Shown here one piece after another: positions 1 to 6,733 of a stretch of DNA of 13,949 nt (within the stretch, counting starts at the first letter, position 1; each line of letters starts with the position of its first letter). The notes under the pieces are model-generated. The model searched no databases, was not told the origin of the DNA, and saw nothing but the letters and a program-made list of their open reading frames with translations. The translations under genes were made by a program, and so were the position numbers. The DNA comes from Candidatus Levyibacteriota bacterium. GTDB taxonomy: Bacteria; Patescibacteriota; Microgenomatia; Levybacterales; UBA12049. Location: assembly GCA_016182225.1 (NCBI GenBank), contig JACOXV010000054.1:1-13949 (forward strand), given 5' to 3'.

Positions 1-453
1 TCCCGGAGAGGTGACTTCGTCCACCCATGAAAGAAACTGTCGAAGATCAATGACATAGTTCTTTATAGTAAGATGTGATGCGTTGTAGACGTAGAGATAA
101 TTTTTAAAATCTTTTAGTCTCCAGGGGTCAGGGATAAATTGCTGTTTGTTCGCTTCTAATTGCTCAAAAGGCGAGTGTGAAATATGACCCTCAAGCTTGA
201 GAAATGTGAAAAGCTTTCTCAGTGAAGAAAGACTTCGATCTACAGATAAAGCAGAGTAATCACTTAGACTATCTTCTTTGAAATCAACAATATTTTGAGA
301 TGAGACATCTGAGGCGGAGAAGGTTCTCCCAAATTTCAGTTCATACCATTTTACAAATTTTCTGACGTCAGCGAGGTAGTTTTTAACTGTAGTACTTGAT
401 GCCTTATTCGGTTGGATGAGTAAATATTGTTTGAATTCGTTGAGCAGATTCAT
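1..453 (-). CDS. Tyrosine recombinase (XerC/D-like integrase), N-terminal part, cut by window edge
   Basis: An uninterrupted 151-codon frame runs from ATG at 453 leftward off the window. The visible protein looks like two tandem SAM-like core-binding domains of the phage-integrase/Xer family: residues about 1-95 (FKQYLL..., then TTVKNYLADVRKFVKWYE, then a helix SLSSLRKLFTFLKLEGHI) and a second beginning near residue 107 (FKNYLYVYN...LTIKNYVIDLRQFLSW). Xer-type domains bind the DNA arms while a C-terminal catalytic domain (R-H-R-Y residues, outside this window) cuts and rejoins strands. There is no clear Shine-Dalgarno site before the ATG. Two core-binding domains are more than the one usual in XerC/D, so it may be an integron- or transposon-type recombinase rather than the chromosome-dimer resolvase. 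Family call is good; exact role is unknown because the catalytic part is missing. Confidence 0.8.
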   Translation of the reverse strand, partial: MNLLNEFKQYLLIQPNKASSTTVKNYLADVRKFVKWYELKFGRTFSASDVSSQNIVDFKEDSLSDYSALSVDRSLSSLRKLFTFLKLEGHISHSPFEQLEANKQQFIPDPWRLKDFKNYLYVYNASHLTIKNYVIDLRQFLSWVDEVTSPG

Positions 454-498
454 TTAAATAAAGTTAGAACTTCTGTGAAAAATCCCATCCAGCCTTGA

Positions 499-525
499 GA
501 TTATACTGATTATACGCATTATCAG
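499..525. repeat. Three 9-bp iteron-like units forming a pseudo-palindrome
   Basis: Units GATTATACT, GATTATACG and CATTATCAG follow each other directly. Positions 506-525 also read as an imperfect palindrome with CTGAT/ATCAG ends. It lies about 45-70 bp upstream of the recombinase start, a place where a recombinase-binding core or operator might sit. Function is inferred from position only. Confidence 0.35.
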
Positions 526-713
526 CTAAAAAGTTGTTTTCACGCATACTATTAGAATATGAGAGTGTACATTAGCTTGTCAAGAGCCTGGAGTATGCAG
601 ATGATATATTAAGTAATATTAGGAGATATTATTTTCAGAGCAAAATGATCTGTGAAAAAAATTTAAATATTATAAAGTCACAATTTTGCTCGGGGTCCTG
701 CCTACTCCTTGGT
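526..713. other. A+T-rich intergenic DNA, no gene seen
   Basis: The stretch between the recombinase start and the first long palindromic repeat has no convincing reading frame on either strand and no tRNA-like fold. It is strongly A+T rich. A small hairpin CTAC/GTAG lies just before the repeat at 714. No canonical -35/-10 pair was found for the recombinase. Confidence 0.4.
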
Positions 714-800
714 AGCGCTGAGGTTGCTAATAAAATTTTCTTGAACTCGCTCCGCTGCAAAATTTGCCGTCCTGCGAAAATTTTGTAAGCTCCCCGCGCT
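714..800. repeat. Palindromic repeat family 1, copy A
   Basis: An ~87-bp element begins AGCGCTGAGGTTGCTAATAA and ends GTAAGCTCCCCGCGCT. Its arms are imperfect inverted repeats, each holding an AAAATTTT core, and an inner TTCGC/GCGAA-type pairing is conserved in other copies. Other full copies are at 5776-5862, 6615-6701 and 10125-10210; shorter derivatives are at 3296 and 4812. This copy lies just upstream of the gene at 862 and is non-coding. Confidence 0.8.
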
Positions 801-821
801 CGTTAATTAAAGCAATTTAAT

Positions 822-851
822 CTAGCTGCAAGTAGCTAGTTATGCTATAAA
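822..851 (+). promoter_or_regulatory. Extended -10 promoter with overlapping palindrome, short leader
   Basis: TGCTATAAA at 843-851 matches an extended -10 (TGnTATAAT). The start codon follows only 10 bases later, so the transcript would be leaderless or nearly so. No good -35 is visible. A palindrome CTAGCT...AGCTAG at 822-839 covers where the upstream promoter region would be and could bind a regulator. Confidence 0.45.
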
Positions 852-861
852 TTAATTAGGA

Positions 862-1677
862 ATGAAAACTTTTAGCTTTTTGTTGGTATTTTTAACTTTT
901 ACCTTTTCACTTTTAACTCTAAACAGGGTTTTTGCTCAAACTGCGGAAAATGATATCGATATAAAAGCAGCTGTTGGAGAATACAATCTGGATGTTTCAG
1001 GCTATATCGCTCCTTTTGCCTCGGTAGTTCTTTACTCCAGAAATGTTTATCTTCGCTCAACCGTGGCTAATACAAGAGGAGATTTTTCGATATCGAAAGT
1101 TCTTCTCAGGGAAGGAACGACGCAGTTTTGCCTTCAGGCAGTTGACTACCGAAGGCTGGGAGAGTCGTATACTTGTATAAATATTCCGCCTACAAAAGGG
1201 CCGGTAGAAAAAAGGGATATATTTCTTCCTCCTACGATTGGTCTTTCCCGAACAATCGTAGCTGCCGGAGAAGATGTATTGGCCTTCGGATACAGCATGC
1301 CGGGAGCAGAAGTCGATCTAAAACTAAGCAACGGCCAGGTTTTGTCAGCTTTCGCAGATGAGAGCGGATATTATGAAATAAGAGTGCCGGGACTTTCGGC
1401 CGGCACCTATACTTTATTTGCCACAGCCACACTTCAGGGCAAAAATTCTCTTGAGCCGTCGAAAAAACTCACCCTAAAAGCCTTATCTTTATGGGAGAGG
1501 ATTATAGAATCTTTGAAAAACTTCTTTTATCGAATCTGGCAATTCTTCGCTTCAATCGGCCTTGGAATACTTTGGCTTATTATACCAATCCTTATCCTCA
1601 TTTTTATACTCCTTTACAAGCTCTGGCCGGACAGGTTCTGGTTTATCCTTTTCTGGAAAAAAAAGAAAGCGGGATGA
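862..1677 (+). CDS. Secreted beta-sandwich protein with C-terminal membrane anchor
   Basis: The 271-residue product has an N-terminal signal sequence (hydrophobic to about residue 24, likely cleavage after VFA), two beta-rich repeats resembling Ig-like or carboxypeptidase-regulatory-like domains (about 35-120 and 122-206), a hydrophobic helix at about 229-253 and a lysine-rich C-terminus (KKKK at 266-269). The second repeat carries patterns typical of such folds, such as GEDVLAFGYSMPGAEVDL and ADESGYYEIRVPGLSAGTYTL. C90 and C105 could form a disulphide in the first domain. It probably sits on the outer face of the membrane, anchored by its C-terminus. The ATG at 862 is preceded by AGGA, too close for a Shine-Dalgarno site, in keeping with a leaderless start. 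No catalytic motif is seen, so an adhesive or structural surface role is inferred. Confidence 0.75.
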   Translation: MKTFSFLLVFLTFTFSLLTLNRVFAQTAENDIDIKAAVGEYNLDVSGYIAPFASVVLYSRNVYLRSTVANTRGDFSISKVLLREGTTQFCLQAVDYRRLGESYTCINIPPTKGPVEKRDIFLPPTIGLSRTIVAAGEDVLAFGYSMPGAEVDLKLSNGQVLSAFADESGYYEIRVPGLSAGTYTLFATATLQGKNSLEPSKKLTLKALSLWERIIESLKNFFYRIWQFFASIGLGILWLIIPILILIFILLYKLWPDRFWFILFWKKKKAG

Positions 1678-1718
1678 GGAAGGAGAAATTTCTAATTAAC
1701 CTAGTGCCTGAGCCATTG

Positions 1719-1735
1719 ACGATCCCGTATCGTTA
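1719..1735. repeat. REP-like palindrome, copy 1 (upstream of transposase)
   Basis: ACGATCCCGTATCGTTA has the self-complementary arms ACGAT/ATCGT with a CCCGT loop. It ends 15 bases before the transposase start codon, so it lies in the 5' leader and could also affect transposase translation. Confidence 0.75.
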
Positions 1736-1750
1736 TGTTATTAATAAATT

Positions 1751-2398
1751 ATGAGAAAAACTCCACTTGTGACGAACCATATTTATCATATATTCAATAG
1801 GGGAGTTAACAAAAATGACATCTTCTTTTCTCAGAAAGATTATGAAAGATTTTTACTTGCTGCTAGACATTACCGGACTAAAAAAAGTAAGTTTAGCTAC
1901 GAAAATCCCCACAACTCTAACGATACGGGATCGTCAGAGTTGAAGATTGAGCCGCGCATTGAAATTTTAGCCTTTTGCTTGATGCCAAACCATTTTCATT
2001 TCTTAGTAAAACAGCTTAAAGACGATGGAATTACCTCCTATATGCGTCAGTTTATGAACAGCTTTGTACATTACATAAATGTTAAAAATAAAAGAGTAGG
2101 GCCTCTATTTCAGGGAAGATTTAAAAATGTTTTGATTGATTCCGATGATCAGCTCCTTCATGTTTCACGCTATATTCATTTAAATCCTTTAGTATCAGGT
2201 CTCGTATCAGATCCAAACAAATATTTATGGTCGTCATACCACTCTTATATAGGAAACAGAGAGGACGGTTTGTCAAATCCGGAATTAATTTTAAAAAACT
2301 TCAAAACAAAAAAAGATTATGAGAGGTTCCTGTTAGATCAAGCGGATTATGCTAGATCATTAGAGCAATTAAAACATATTTCTGATTTTTGTGCTTAA
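1751..2398 (+). CDS. REP-associated tyrosine transposase (RAYT, Y1 transposase family)
   Basis: The 215-residue protein has the hallmarks of Y1/HUH transposases: NHIYHIFNRG near the N-terminus, the metal-binding HUH motif H81-F-H83 in CLMPNHFHFLV, GPLFQGRFK at 117-125, and RYIHLNPLVSGLV at 140-152, in which Y141 is the likely nucleophile that forms a covalent 5'-phosphotyrosine with DNA. RAYTs cut single-stranded DNA at REP hairpins; matching palindromes lie upstream, inside and downstream of this gene. Residues 54-64 (HNSNDTGSSEL) are encoded by the internal palindrome and fall in a loop before the beta strand leading to the HUH motif, so the gene looks intact despite the insertion. Its stop codon overlaps the stop of the convergent gene by two bases. 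No clear Shine-Dalgarno site precedes the ATG. Family call is firm; activity is not shown. Confidence 0.88.
   Translation: MRKTPLVTNHIYHIFNRGVNKNDIFFSQKDYERFLLAARHYRTKKSKFSYENPHNSNDTGSSELKIEPRIEILAFCLMPNHFHFLVKQLKDDGITSYMRQFMNSFVHYINVKNKRVGPLFQGRFKNVLIDSDDQLLHVSRYIHLNPLVSGLVSDPNKYLWSSYHSYIGNREDGLSNPELILKNFKTKKDYERFLLDQADYARSLEQLKHISDFCA
1912..1942. repeat. REP-like palindrome, copy 2 (inside transposase gene)
   Basis: This is the longest copy. Arms CAACTCT/AGAGTTG surround ACGAT/ATCGT, giving a 31-bp near-perfect palindrome with single-base mismatches. It is read in frame as residues 54-64 of the transposase and is inverted relative to the two flanking copies. Confidence 0.8.
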
Positions 2399-3342
2399 CG
2401 ATCCCGTATCGTTAGAGTACCGTACTTTCCTATATTCTTTCTTTTCCAATATATTATTCCAAGAATAATGGCAATTATTACCAGTGTTACTACAATCGCT
2501 ATCTTCCACGGAAAGACCCAAAAGTAAAAGTCGGAACTTAATGGCAGGTTTTTATTTACTCCATAACTCGCAAGAAGGGAAGCTTTATATCGTCCAATCA
2601 TGAATTTTCCGCCAAGCTTATTTTCAAAATCCCTCGTCGCGCCCGGAAATATATTGGCTTCGTTAAATTTCTCTTTCGCAACTTCTCGCCCGAGCATATT
2701 TTTTACTGTTATTGTGCCTGTTGGTTTTATATGTAAATCTCCTAGGTTTGTTATAGTAGTAAATAGTTTGATAGGCCCGTATTCTGAGAATCTTTTTGCT
2801 CTAAAATTAATAACCCCTGCATTTTCCTTAATATCTCCCTTTACCCCGACATAGAAGAGTGTGCCTAAATTAGTCTGAACAGCAGCTCCTGAGCCTCCCA
2901 GCTCAATTGGGTTTGTAGGTTTATAGACAACCGCAGAATAATGTCCTCCCGGCCTGGCGCTTAAGGGAATTTGAATGTAATAGTTAAGCATTTGTTGCTC
3001 TCTAGGCTCAATCGTAAAAGTGCTTGGTATTACTCCTATCCAAGATGCAGCCGAGTATCTGTCCGAAAGGCTATTTTCCGGCAATAAGCTAGGAGTACCC
3101 TTGCTGTCCTCAACGATGAAGTCCTGAGTCACTACAGTGAACGAGAGAGGCTCATCTGAATCATTAATAACCTTCATGAACCCCTCGGAGTATCCGCCCG
3201 GATCAAGGTTTACTTCGACTGTGGGCGGAACTATAGTATAAGTACGGATTTCCTGCGCAGTCGCGTTTGACGCGGCAAAAAAAGACAAAATCAAGAGCGC
3301 TGAGGTCGCTAATAAATCCATAATTCTTAATTCATGATTCAT
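2395..3342 (-). CDS. Membrane-anchored surface protein, DUF916/WxL-interacting-like (module 2 partner)
   Basis: The 315-residue product has a signal sequence (LLATSALLILSFFAASNATAQ, cleavage likely after residue 29), two extracytoplasmic beta domains (about 35-140 and 160-262), one transmembrane helix at about 277-298 and a basic tail. The first domain shows the pattern of DUF916-type peptidoglycan-binding domains (VPPTVEVNLDPGGYSEGFMKVIND). The second has IPLSARPGGHYSAVVY and then GPIKLFTTITNLGDLHIKPTG with KNMLGREV. The 4851-5894 product shares GPI...N...G...KN..G...K...NI and F..G.Y.A, so the two are paralogues. It lies 7 bases after the 3350-4756 gene and is probably co-transcribed with it. 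The first nine codons (MNHELRIMD) and part of the signal peptide come from repeat copy B, and the last six from a REP palindrome. The DUF916-like call is by pattern only. Confidence 0.7.
   Translation of the reverse strand: MNHELRIMDLLATSALLILSFFAASNATAQEIRTYTIVPPTVEVNLDPGGYSEGFMKVINDSDEPLSFTVVTQDFIVEDSKGTPSLLPENSLSDRYSAASWIGVIPSTFTIEPREQQMLNYYIQIPLSARPGGHYSAVVYKPTNPIELGGSGAAVQTNLGTLFYVGVKGDIKENAGVINFRAKRFSEYGPIKLFTTITNLGDLHIKPTGTITVKNMLGREVAKEKFNEANIFPGATRDFENKLGGKFMIGRYKASLLASYGVNKNLPLSSDFYFWVFPWKIAIVVTLVIIAIILGIIYWKRKNIGKYGTLTIRDR
2396..2418. repeat. REP-like palindrome, copy 3 (convergent stop region)
   Basis: TAACGAT/ATCGTTA forms a 7-bp stem with a CCCGT loop. It contains the transposase stop codon and, on the other strand, encodes the C-terminal LTIRDR and stop of the convergent gene. 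It could work as a bidirectional terminator, but there is no T-run beside the stem. Confidence 0.75.
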
Positions 3343-3347
3343 GATTC
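3296..3347. repeat. Palindromic repeat family 1, copy B (internally deleted) with heptamer tail
   Basis: AGCGCTGAGGTCGCTAATAA is joined directly to the A+T-rich tail (ATTCTTA, ATTCATG, ATTCATG, period 7) that follows copies D and E; the central part and right arm of the element are missing. Read on the minus strand it supplies the start codon MNHELRIM and the LLATSA part of the signal peptide of the gene at 3342. Confidence 0.7.
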
Positions 3348-3349
3348 AA

Positions 3350-4756
3350 TTAAAACGTTGCTGTTGCGACATACGTAACTATGCTTGTATAGGTGCCTGA
3401 AGGAACTGTTACGTCAATTGTTGAAGCATACTCTACGCTGGTTAGGCCATTTCCGGTCGTAATTGAATTGCCTATGGGTCCTGTGGTGTCTGAAGCTAGA
3501 GTAACCGATGTAGTTCTCGTCGGCCATGCATATTTAGCTCCTGCGCCCCCACCAGTGGCACCTGTTGCCCAGGTGCCACTTGCTATATCAAGTCCGCATG
3601 GATGGAGCCCAAACCAAGGAGTTCCGGCAGTCATAACAGTCGGAGTGGTTGAAGAATTTATGGCAAAACCGGTCGCAGCGTTAATGAGTTGTCCTGAGGA
3701 CGTAGCTGTCAGACTATAGCCGTTTATACCGTTAGTTGTAATTGTTATGAGCTGAGCCGAGATGTTTATTTGCGAGCTGGAAAGTGTGCCCATGTTAACA
3801 TTTGTTGCTGTAGAAGCAATGCCTGTGTTTGTGACTTCGGTATTTGTGCAGCCCGTTGTATTCCCTGTATTAATTGCTGCCGCATTTGCTATCCCGCCGA
3901 TGGTAAAAGTAAGGGTAGGATCAACATTTGCCACGACCTGAACAGACGCGATAGTTCCTATTTTCGTCTTACCTGTATCTATGTCAATAGAGCTTGCGTC
4001 TTGAGTGGTTAGACTAACTGTCCAGGTGTCGGCCGTTCCCGATGCAGCTGTTTTGCTTGGATTAAGGAGAGTGGGAACCTGAGTAGTGCAGGAAGCTCCT
4101 GTATTGGCGCTGCAGCCTATGAGAATAGTAACTGTTGTATCGGCGCTCACAACTGCTGTGCTTGTGGTGCAGGTGATTGTGTTTGAGGAAAGAGTGATTG
4201 AAAAAGTACATGCCGCAGTTCCTGCTGAAAAGTTAGCTTTAATATTTCCGGTCGCGAGTCCATTAAATGAAAACATAGTAGCTGAAGGGGAGGCGTAGTT
4301 GGGATTTGTCGCAGATCCGGGGAAAACTATTACAATTTTTCCGCCTACGGGTATCGGATTGGGATTTTTAAATGATATCGTGTGCATGGCCGCAATATTA
4401 GCGATCGCAACGTCTGTTCCTAGCTGAGCCGCAGTGCCCAGGGCTCCGGTGAAATAAACAGTTGTAAGCGCAGCAGACTGCGTGGCAACGGTAAGTCCTG
4501 TGACAATATCTGCATCAGTGCCGGTTCTTCTGATTCTTGCAGAATCTGAGGCAAGGAATCTCGATCCGTTATTGGCAACACTTACCTGAACTACACTTGA
4601 GGCAGCATCCGCGGAAAGAGGAGTAGCTGCCGATGGACGAGATGTTGTGATAGTGTCTGATATACTGTAAAGGGCTGCTGCTTCTGCTTTAGACGAATTT
4701 AATAAAAAAACAAAAAGCAAAACACCACAAAATAACAGACTGCTAAGAGTCTTCAT
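3350..4756 (-). CDS. Large secreted Ser/Thr/Ala-rich beta protein (module 2 surface subunit)
   Basis: The 468-residue product has a signal sequence (about 1-26, cleavage after AEA) and no obvious anchor. An N-terminal region (about 30-270) contains MHTISFKNPNPIPVGGKIVIVFP, a pattern common in CPR secreted proteins, with cysteines at 183, 196, 215 and 223. A C-terminal domain (about 275-468) is homologous to the 272-residue product at 5915: shared NMGTL/DFGVL, Q.ITIT.N..NGYSLTA...QL, a Trp and Cys pair (W381, C387), and the ending GTYTSIVTYVATATF. The domain resembles WxL-type cell-wall domains in layout but lacks a clear WxL motif. The protein is very rich in T, S and A. It precedes a membrane-anchored partner by 7 bases. 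A surface or S-layer-like role is inferred. Confidence 0.65.
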   Translation of the reverse strand: MKTLSSLLFCGVLLFVFLLNSSKAEAAALYSISDTITTSRPSAATPLSADAASSVVQVSVANNGSRFLASDSARIRRTGTDADIVTGLTVATQSAALTTVYFTGALGTAAQLGTDVAIANIAAMHTISFKNPNPIPVGGKIVIVFPGSATNPNYASPSATMFSFNGLATGNIKANFSAGTAACTFSITLSSNTITCTTSTAVVSADTTVTILIGCSANTGASCTTQVPTLLNPSKTAASGTADTWTVSLTTQDASSIDIDTGKTKIGTIASVQVVANVDPTLTFTIGGIANAAAINTGNTTGCTNTEVTNTGIASTATNVNMGTLSSSQINISAQLITITTNGINGYSLTATSSGQLINAATGFAINSSTTPTVMTAGTPWFGLHPCGLDIASGTWATGATGGGAGAKYAWPTRTTSVTLASDTTGPIGNSITTGNGLTSVEYASTIDVTVPSGTYTSIVTYVATATF

Positions 4757-4780
4757 AAAGATATGTTTTCACTTAAAAAT

Positions 4781-4795
4781 ATCATTGTCAATGAT
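4781..4795 (-). promoter_or_regulatory. Candidate promoter -35 with overlapping operator-like palindrome
   Basis: On the minus strand a consensus TTGACA (4791-4786) lies inside the palindrome ATCATT-GAC-AATGAT. The region 16-20 bases further holds only a poor -10 (AACATA or CATATC), and the gene start at 4756 is close behind. It may give module 2 its own transcription. Confidence 0.35.
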
Positions 4796-4811
4796 TTTAG
4801 TAACAAATTTC

Positions 4812-4850
4812 GCGCTGAGGTCGCCCCGCCAGGGCGGGGCTCCCCACGCT
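4812..4850. repeat. Palindromic repeat family 1, copy C (short form with GC-rich hairpin)
   Basis: The outer ends match family 1 (GCGCTGAGGTCG ... CTCCCCACGCT), but the centre is replaced by CCCCGCC-AG-GGCGGGG, a perfect 7-bp GC stem. It lies directly after the stop codon of the gene at 4851-5894 and may end its transcript, though no T-run follows on the minus strand. Confidence 0.65.
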
Positions 4851-5894
4851 TTAGTCACTCTCTATTTTTCTTTTAACTCTTTTGTAGATTACGGTGAGGA
4901 TGAAAATAGCGATTAAAAATCCGGCAATTATTTCTATCGGAACTGCTATGAAAGTTGTTTTTTTCTTTAGAATCGGTCCTTGATCCGAAAGAGAAATAGA
5001 TGCCTCAGCCGTGTAGACTCCGAGGAGAAAATTTTCATTCCAAAGCGCTTTCGGCGAATCAAAAAATTCCCTTAGTCCCTCGTTGTTTGGAATAAATCTT
5101 GAAGTCTGCGTAAGAATATTTGTAGGGATAAGGTCCAGCTTACCAATCGGCTGTCCGAAAATATTTTTTATAATTACATTTCCTTCTGTAGTAATGAAAT
5201 AAGAGTTATCATTTTGCACCTTTACGCTGAAGGGGATTGGGCCACTGGTGACAAAAAAAGGCGCACTGAATTCTGAAATTTTTCCGTTTGGACTTTTCTT
5301 TTCTCCCAAAGAAAGAAGCACGTTAGTTGCTATTCCGCCCGCAGCAGCGCTTTGTGTTTTGTCTCTTGGGTCGTTTACTTCTGATGCAAAAAGTATCGAA
5401 AAGTAGTAGTCTTTTGGCTCAAAATCTCTCGGAATCAAAGCTTGGAAAGTGAAATTTTTCTTTTGTTTTGGAGAGAGAATAATTTGGCCTCTTTTTACAT
5501 CTCCTTCTCTGACTTGGAGCTTTGAAAATAGAAATTCATATGAAGGATCATTTTTTGCCGGATAAACTACCTCGCCATTTCCTTTTTCAGATGACCTGAA
5601 TTGTTTAAAGTTTATTTTTAAAGTTATGGTTTTATCGCTGTAGTTTTGAATCGTTATCGGGACTCTTATATTACTCGGAGGCTTTGCATCCACCTGAATG
5701 ACTGGAGGAAAGGCTCCCACAGAAAAGTTTTGAGCATTCGCCTTTGGCACAGAGGCAAGAAGTACGAACAGAATTAGCGCTGAGGTCGCTAGCAAAATTT
5801 TCTTGAACTCGGCTTGCCTGCAAAATGCCGTCCCTGCGAAAATTTTCCTAGCTCCCCGCGCTAATATATTCATAATTCTTAATTCATGATTCAT
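4851..5894 (-). CDS. Membrane-anchored surface protein, DUF916/WxL-interacting-like (module 1 partner)
   Basis: The 347-residue product carries a 29-residue N-terminal extension coded by repeat copy D, then a signal sequence (KKILLATSALILFVLLASVPKANA, about 31-54), two extracytoplasmic beta domains (about 58-175 and 205-305), a transmembrane helix at about 320-337 and a basic tail (KRVKRK). FSVGAFPPVIQVDAKPP then IRVPITIQNYSDKTITLKINF fits the DUF916-type domain, and the second half carries GPIPFSVKVQN, KNIFGQPIGKLDL and FLLGVYTAEA, shared with the 2395-3342 product. It follows the 5915-6733 gene by 20 bases. No methionine lies between residue 8 and the hydrophobic core, so the repeat-encoded start (residue 1 or 8) is the only ATG available. 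Predicted to stand on the outer membrane face and bind partner proteins or wall polymer; that role is inferred. Confidence 0.7.
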   Translation of the reverse strand: MNHELRIMNILARGARKIFAGTAFCRQAEFKKILLATSALILFVLLASVPKANAQNFSVGAFPPVIQVDAKPPSNIRVPITIQNYSDKTITLKINFKQFRSSEKGNGEVVYPAKNDPSYEFLFSKLQVREGDVKRGQIILSPKQKKNFTFQALIPRDFEPKDYYFSILFASEVNDPRDKTQSAAAGGIATNVLLSLGEKKSPNGKISEFSAPFFVTSGPIPFSVKVQNDNSYFITTEGNVIIKNIFGQPIGKLDLIPTNILTQTSRFIPNNEGLREFFDSPKALWNENFLLGVYTAEASISLSDQGPILKKKTTFIAVPIEIIAGFLIAIFILTVIYKRVKRKIESD

Positions 5895-5899
5895 GATTC
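5776..5899. repeat. Palindromic repeat family 1, copy D with heptamer tail
   Basis: The full ~87-bp element (5776-5862) is followed by the A+T-rich tail (5863-5899) whose units ATTCTTA, ATTCATG, ATTCATG have a 7-base period. On the minus strand the whole block is coding: it gives MNHELRIMN, the following 20-odd residues and KKILLATSA of the 4851-5894 gene's signal region. Confidence 0.8.
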
Positions 5900-5900
5900 T

Positions 5901-5923
5901 ACGTATTAGCTTCGCTAATACGT
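5901..5923 (-). terminator. Perfect 10-bp hairpin at the stop codon of the 5915-6733 gene
   Basis: ACGTATTAGC and GCTAATACGT are perfectly complementary around a TTC loop, and the TAG stop of the upstream gene lies inside the stem. There is no T-run, so it is more likely an mRNA-stabilising or partial-attenuation element within the operon than a full terminator. Confidence 0.4.
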
Positions 5924-6733
5924 CGGTGTTGCGACATATGTAATCACATTTGTATATTGTCCGGCTGCCTGAACTCCCGAGATATTTACTTTATAAGTAA
6001 TTTGAGACTGTTGGTCTCTTGCTGTGGTTCCGCTCATAACTGTTTGGGCGACTTCACTACCTGAGTTATCTGCAAATTGTTTATAAAAAGTACTTGTTGA
6101 AAAACCACTTGCGCAATAATTTGTGGTTACCGCGTCGCATCTGTAGCCAAACCCATAAGTAAGAGTACTTGTCCACGCAGCGGAGGAAGACTCCGTACAG
6201 GTTCCGGAGTCGCATGTTGTATCCGGAATCAGAGCACCGGATGCAGGAACAAGAAGCTGATGATTTTCATATGCCGTAACGACATATCCGCTTGCAGATT
6301 GATTGTTAACAGTTAGGGTTTGTGTTCTTGTTACAGGATTTGTAGGGGTAAGAACGCCAAAATCTACAAAGTTTGAAGAGATTGAGAAGGAGAAGGGAAT
6401 TATGGATGAGATATACTGAAAGCCCGCCCGAACTTTATAGTTGGCTCCGGAATAAAGACCGGGGGCGATTTGGCCAACAGTAGTATTTAATTTTCCGCCG
6501 GCGCCTGTGGCTTTCCCCGATGCGGTATTCAGATTTCCCATGCGGATTATATAGCTTGAATTTCGCATAGTGGATTGCGCTATCACCGGCGCAGAAGCAA
6601 GAAAAAACAACAGAAGCGCTGAGGTCGCTAGCAAAATTTTCTTGAGACTCGCTTCGCTGCAAAATGCCGTCCCTGCGAAAATTTCATTCGCTCCCCGCGC
6701 TAATATATTCATAATTCTTAATTCATGATTCAT
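5915..6733 (-). CDS. Small secreted beta protein (module 1 surface subunit)
   Basis: The 272-residue product has a repeat-encoded N-terminus (MNHELRIMN..., residues 1-30), a signal sequence (KKILLATSALLLFFLASAPVIA, about 31-52) and a mature part starting with a CPR-typical segment, LNTTVGQIAPGLYSGANYKV then RAGFQYISS. The C-terminal domain (about 113-272) matches the end of the 468-residue product: DFGVL, QTLTVNNQSASGYVVTAYENHQL, a Trp near a FGYRC motif, and GQYTNVITYVATPTY. Cysteines at 174, 179, 199 and 207 could make disulphides. There is no anchor or sortase signal, so retention probably depends on the partner encoded 20 bases downstream. It starts 3 bases after the stop of the membrane protein gene upstream and so is likely in one transcript with it. 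Function is inferred from pairing and family style. Confidence 0.65.
   Translation of the reverse strand: MNHELRIMNILARGANEIFAGTAFCSEASLKKILLATSALLLFFLASAPVIAQSTMRNSSYIIRMGNLNTASGKATGAGGKLNTTVGQIAPGLYSGANYKVRAGFQYISSIIPFSFSISSNFVDFGVLTPTNPVTRTQTLTVNNQSASGYVVTAYENHQLLVPASGALIPDTTCDSGTCTESSSAAWTSTLTYGFGYRCDAVTTNYCASGFSTSTFYKQFADNSGSEVAQTVMSGTTARDQQSQITYKVNISGVQAAGQYTNVITYVATPTY

Larger units (their letters stand above)
1719..2414 (+). mobile_element. Candidate RAYT/REP unit: transposase gene between direct 17-bp palindromes
   Basis: The transposase gene is bounded by two identical 17-bp sequences, ACGATCCCGTATCGTTA, at 1719-1735 and 2398-2414 in the same orientation. A third copy, inverted, sits inside the gene. 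RAYT enzymes are known to act on REP palindromes that usually flank their own gene, so the unit may be a self-contained REP/RAYT element. Whether it moves as a unit is inference; no other target-site duplication was found. Confidence 0.6.

Noticed and set aside
1491..1754. Plus-strand frame of 87 codons overlapping the end of the 862 gene
   Set aside because: It is in another frame of the region coding for the membrane anchor, has no start signal and spans the REP copy upstream of the transposase.
3393..4298. Several plus-strand frames opposite the large secreted protein gene
   Set aside because: Antisense to a gene with a signal peptide and a domain shared with a paralogue; the repetitive Ser/Thr/Ala codons keep the other strand open.
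4812..4850. Intrinsic terminator
   Set aside because: The GC-rich stem is perfect, but no T-run follows on the minus strand and its ends match repeat family 1, so it is described as a repeat copy instead.
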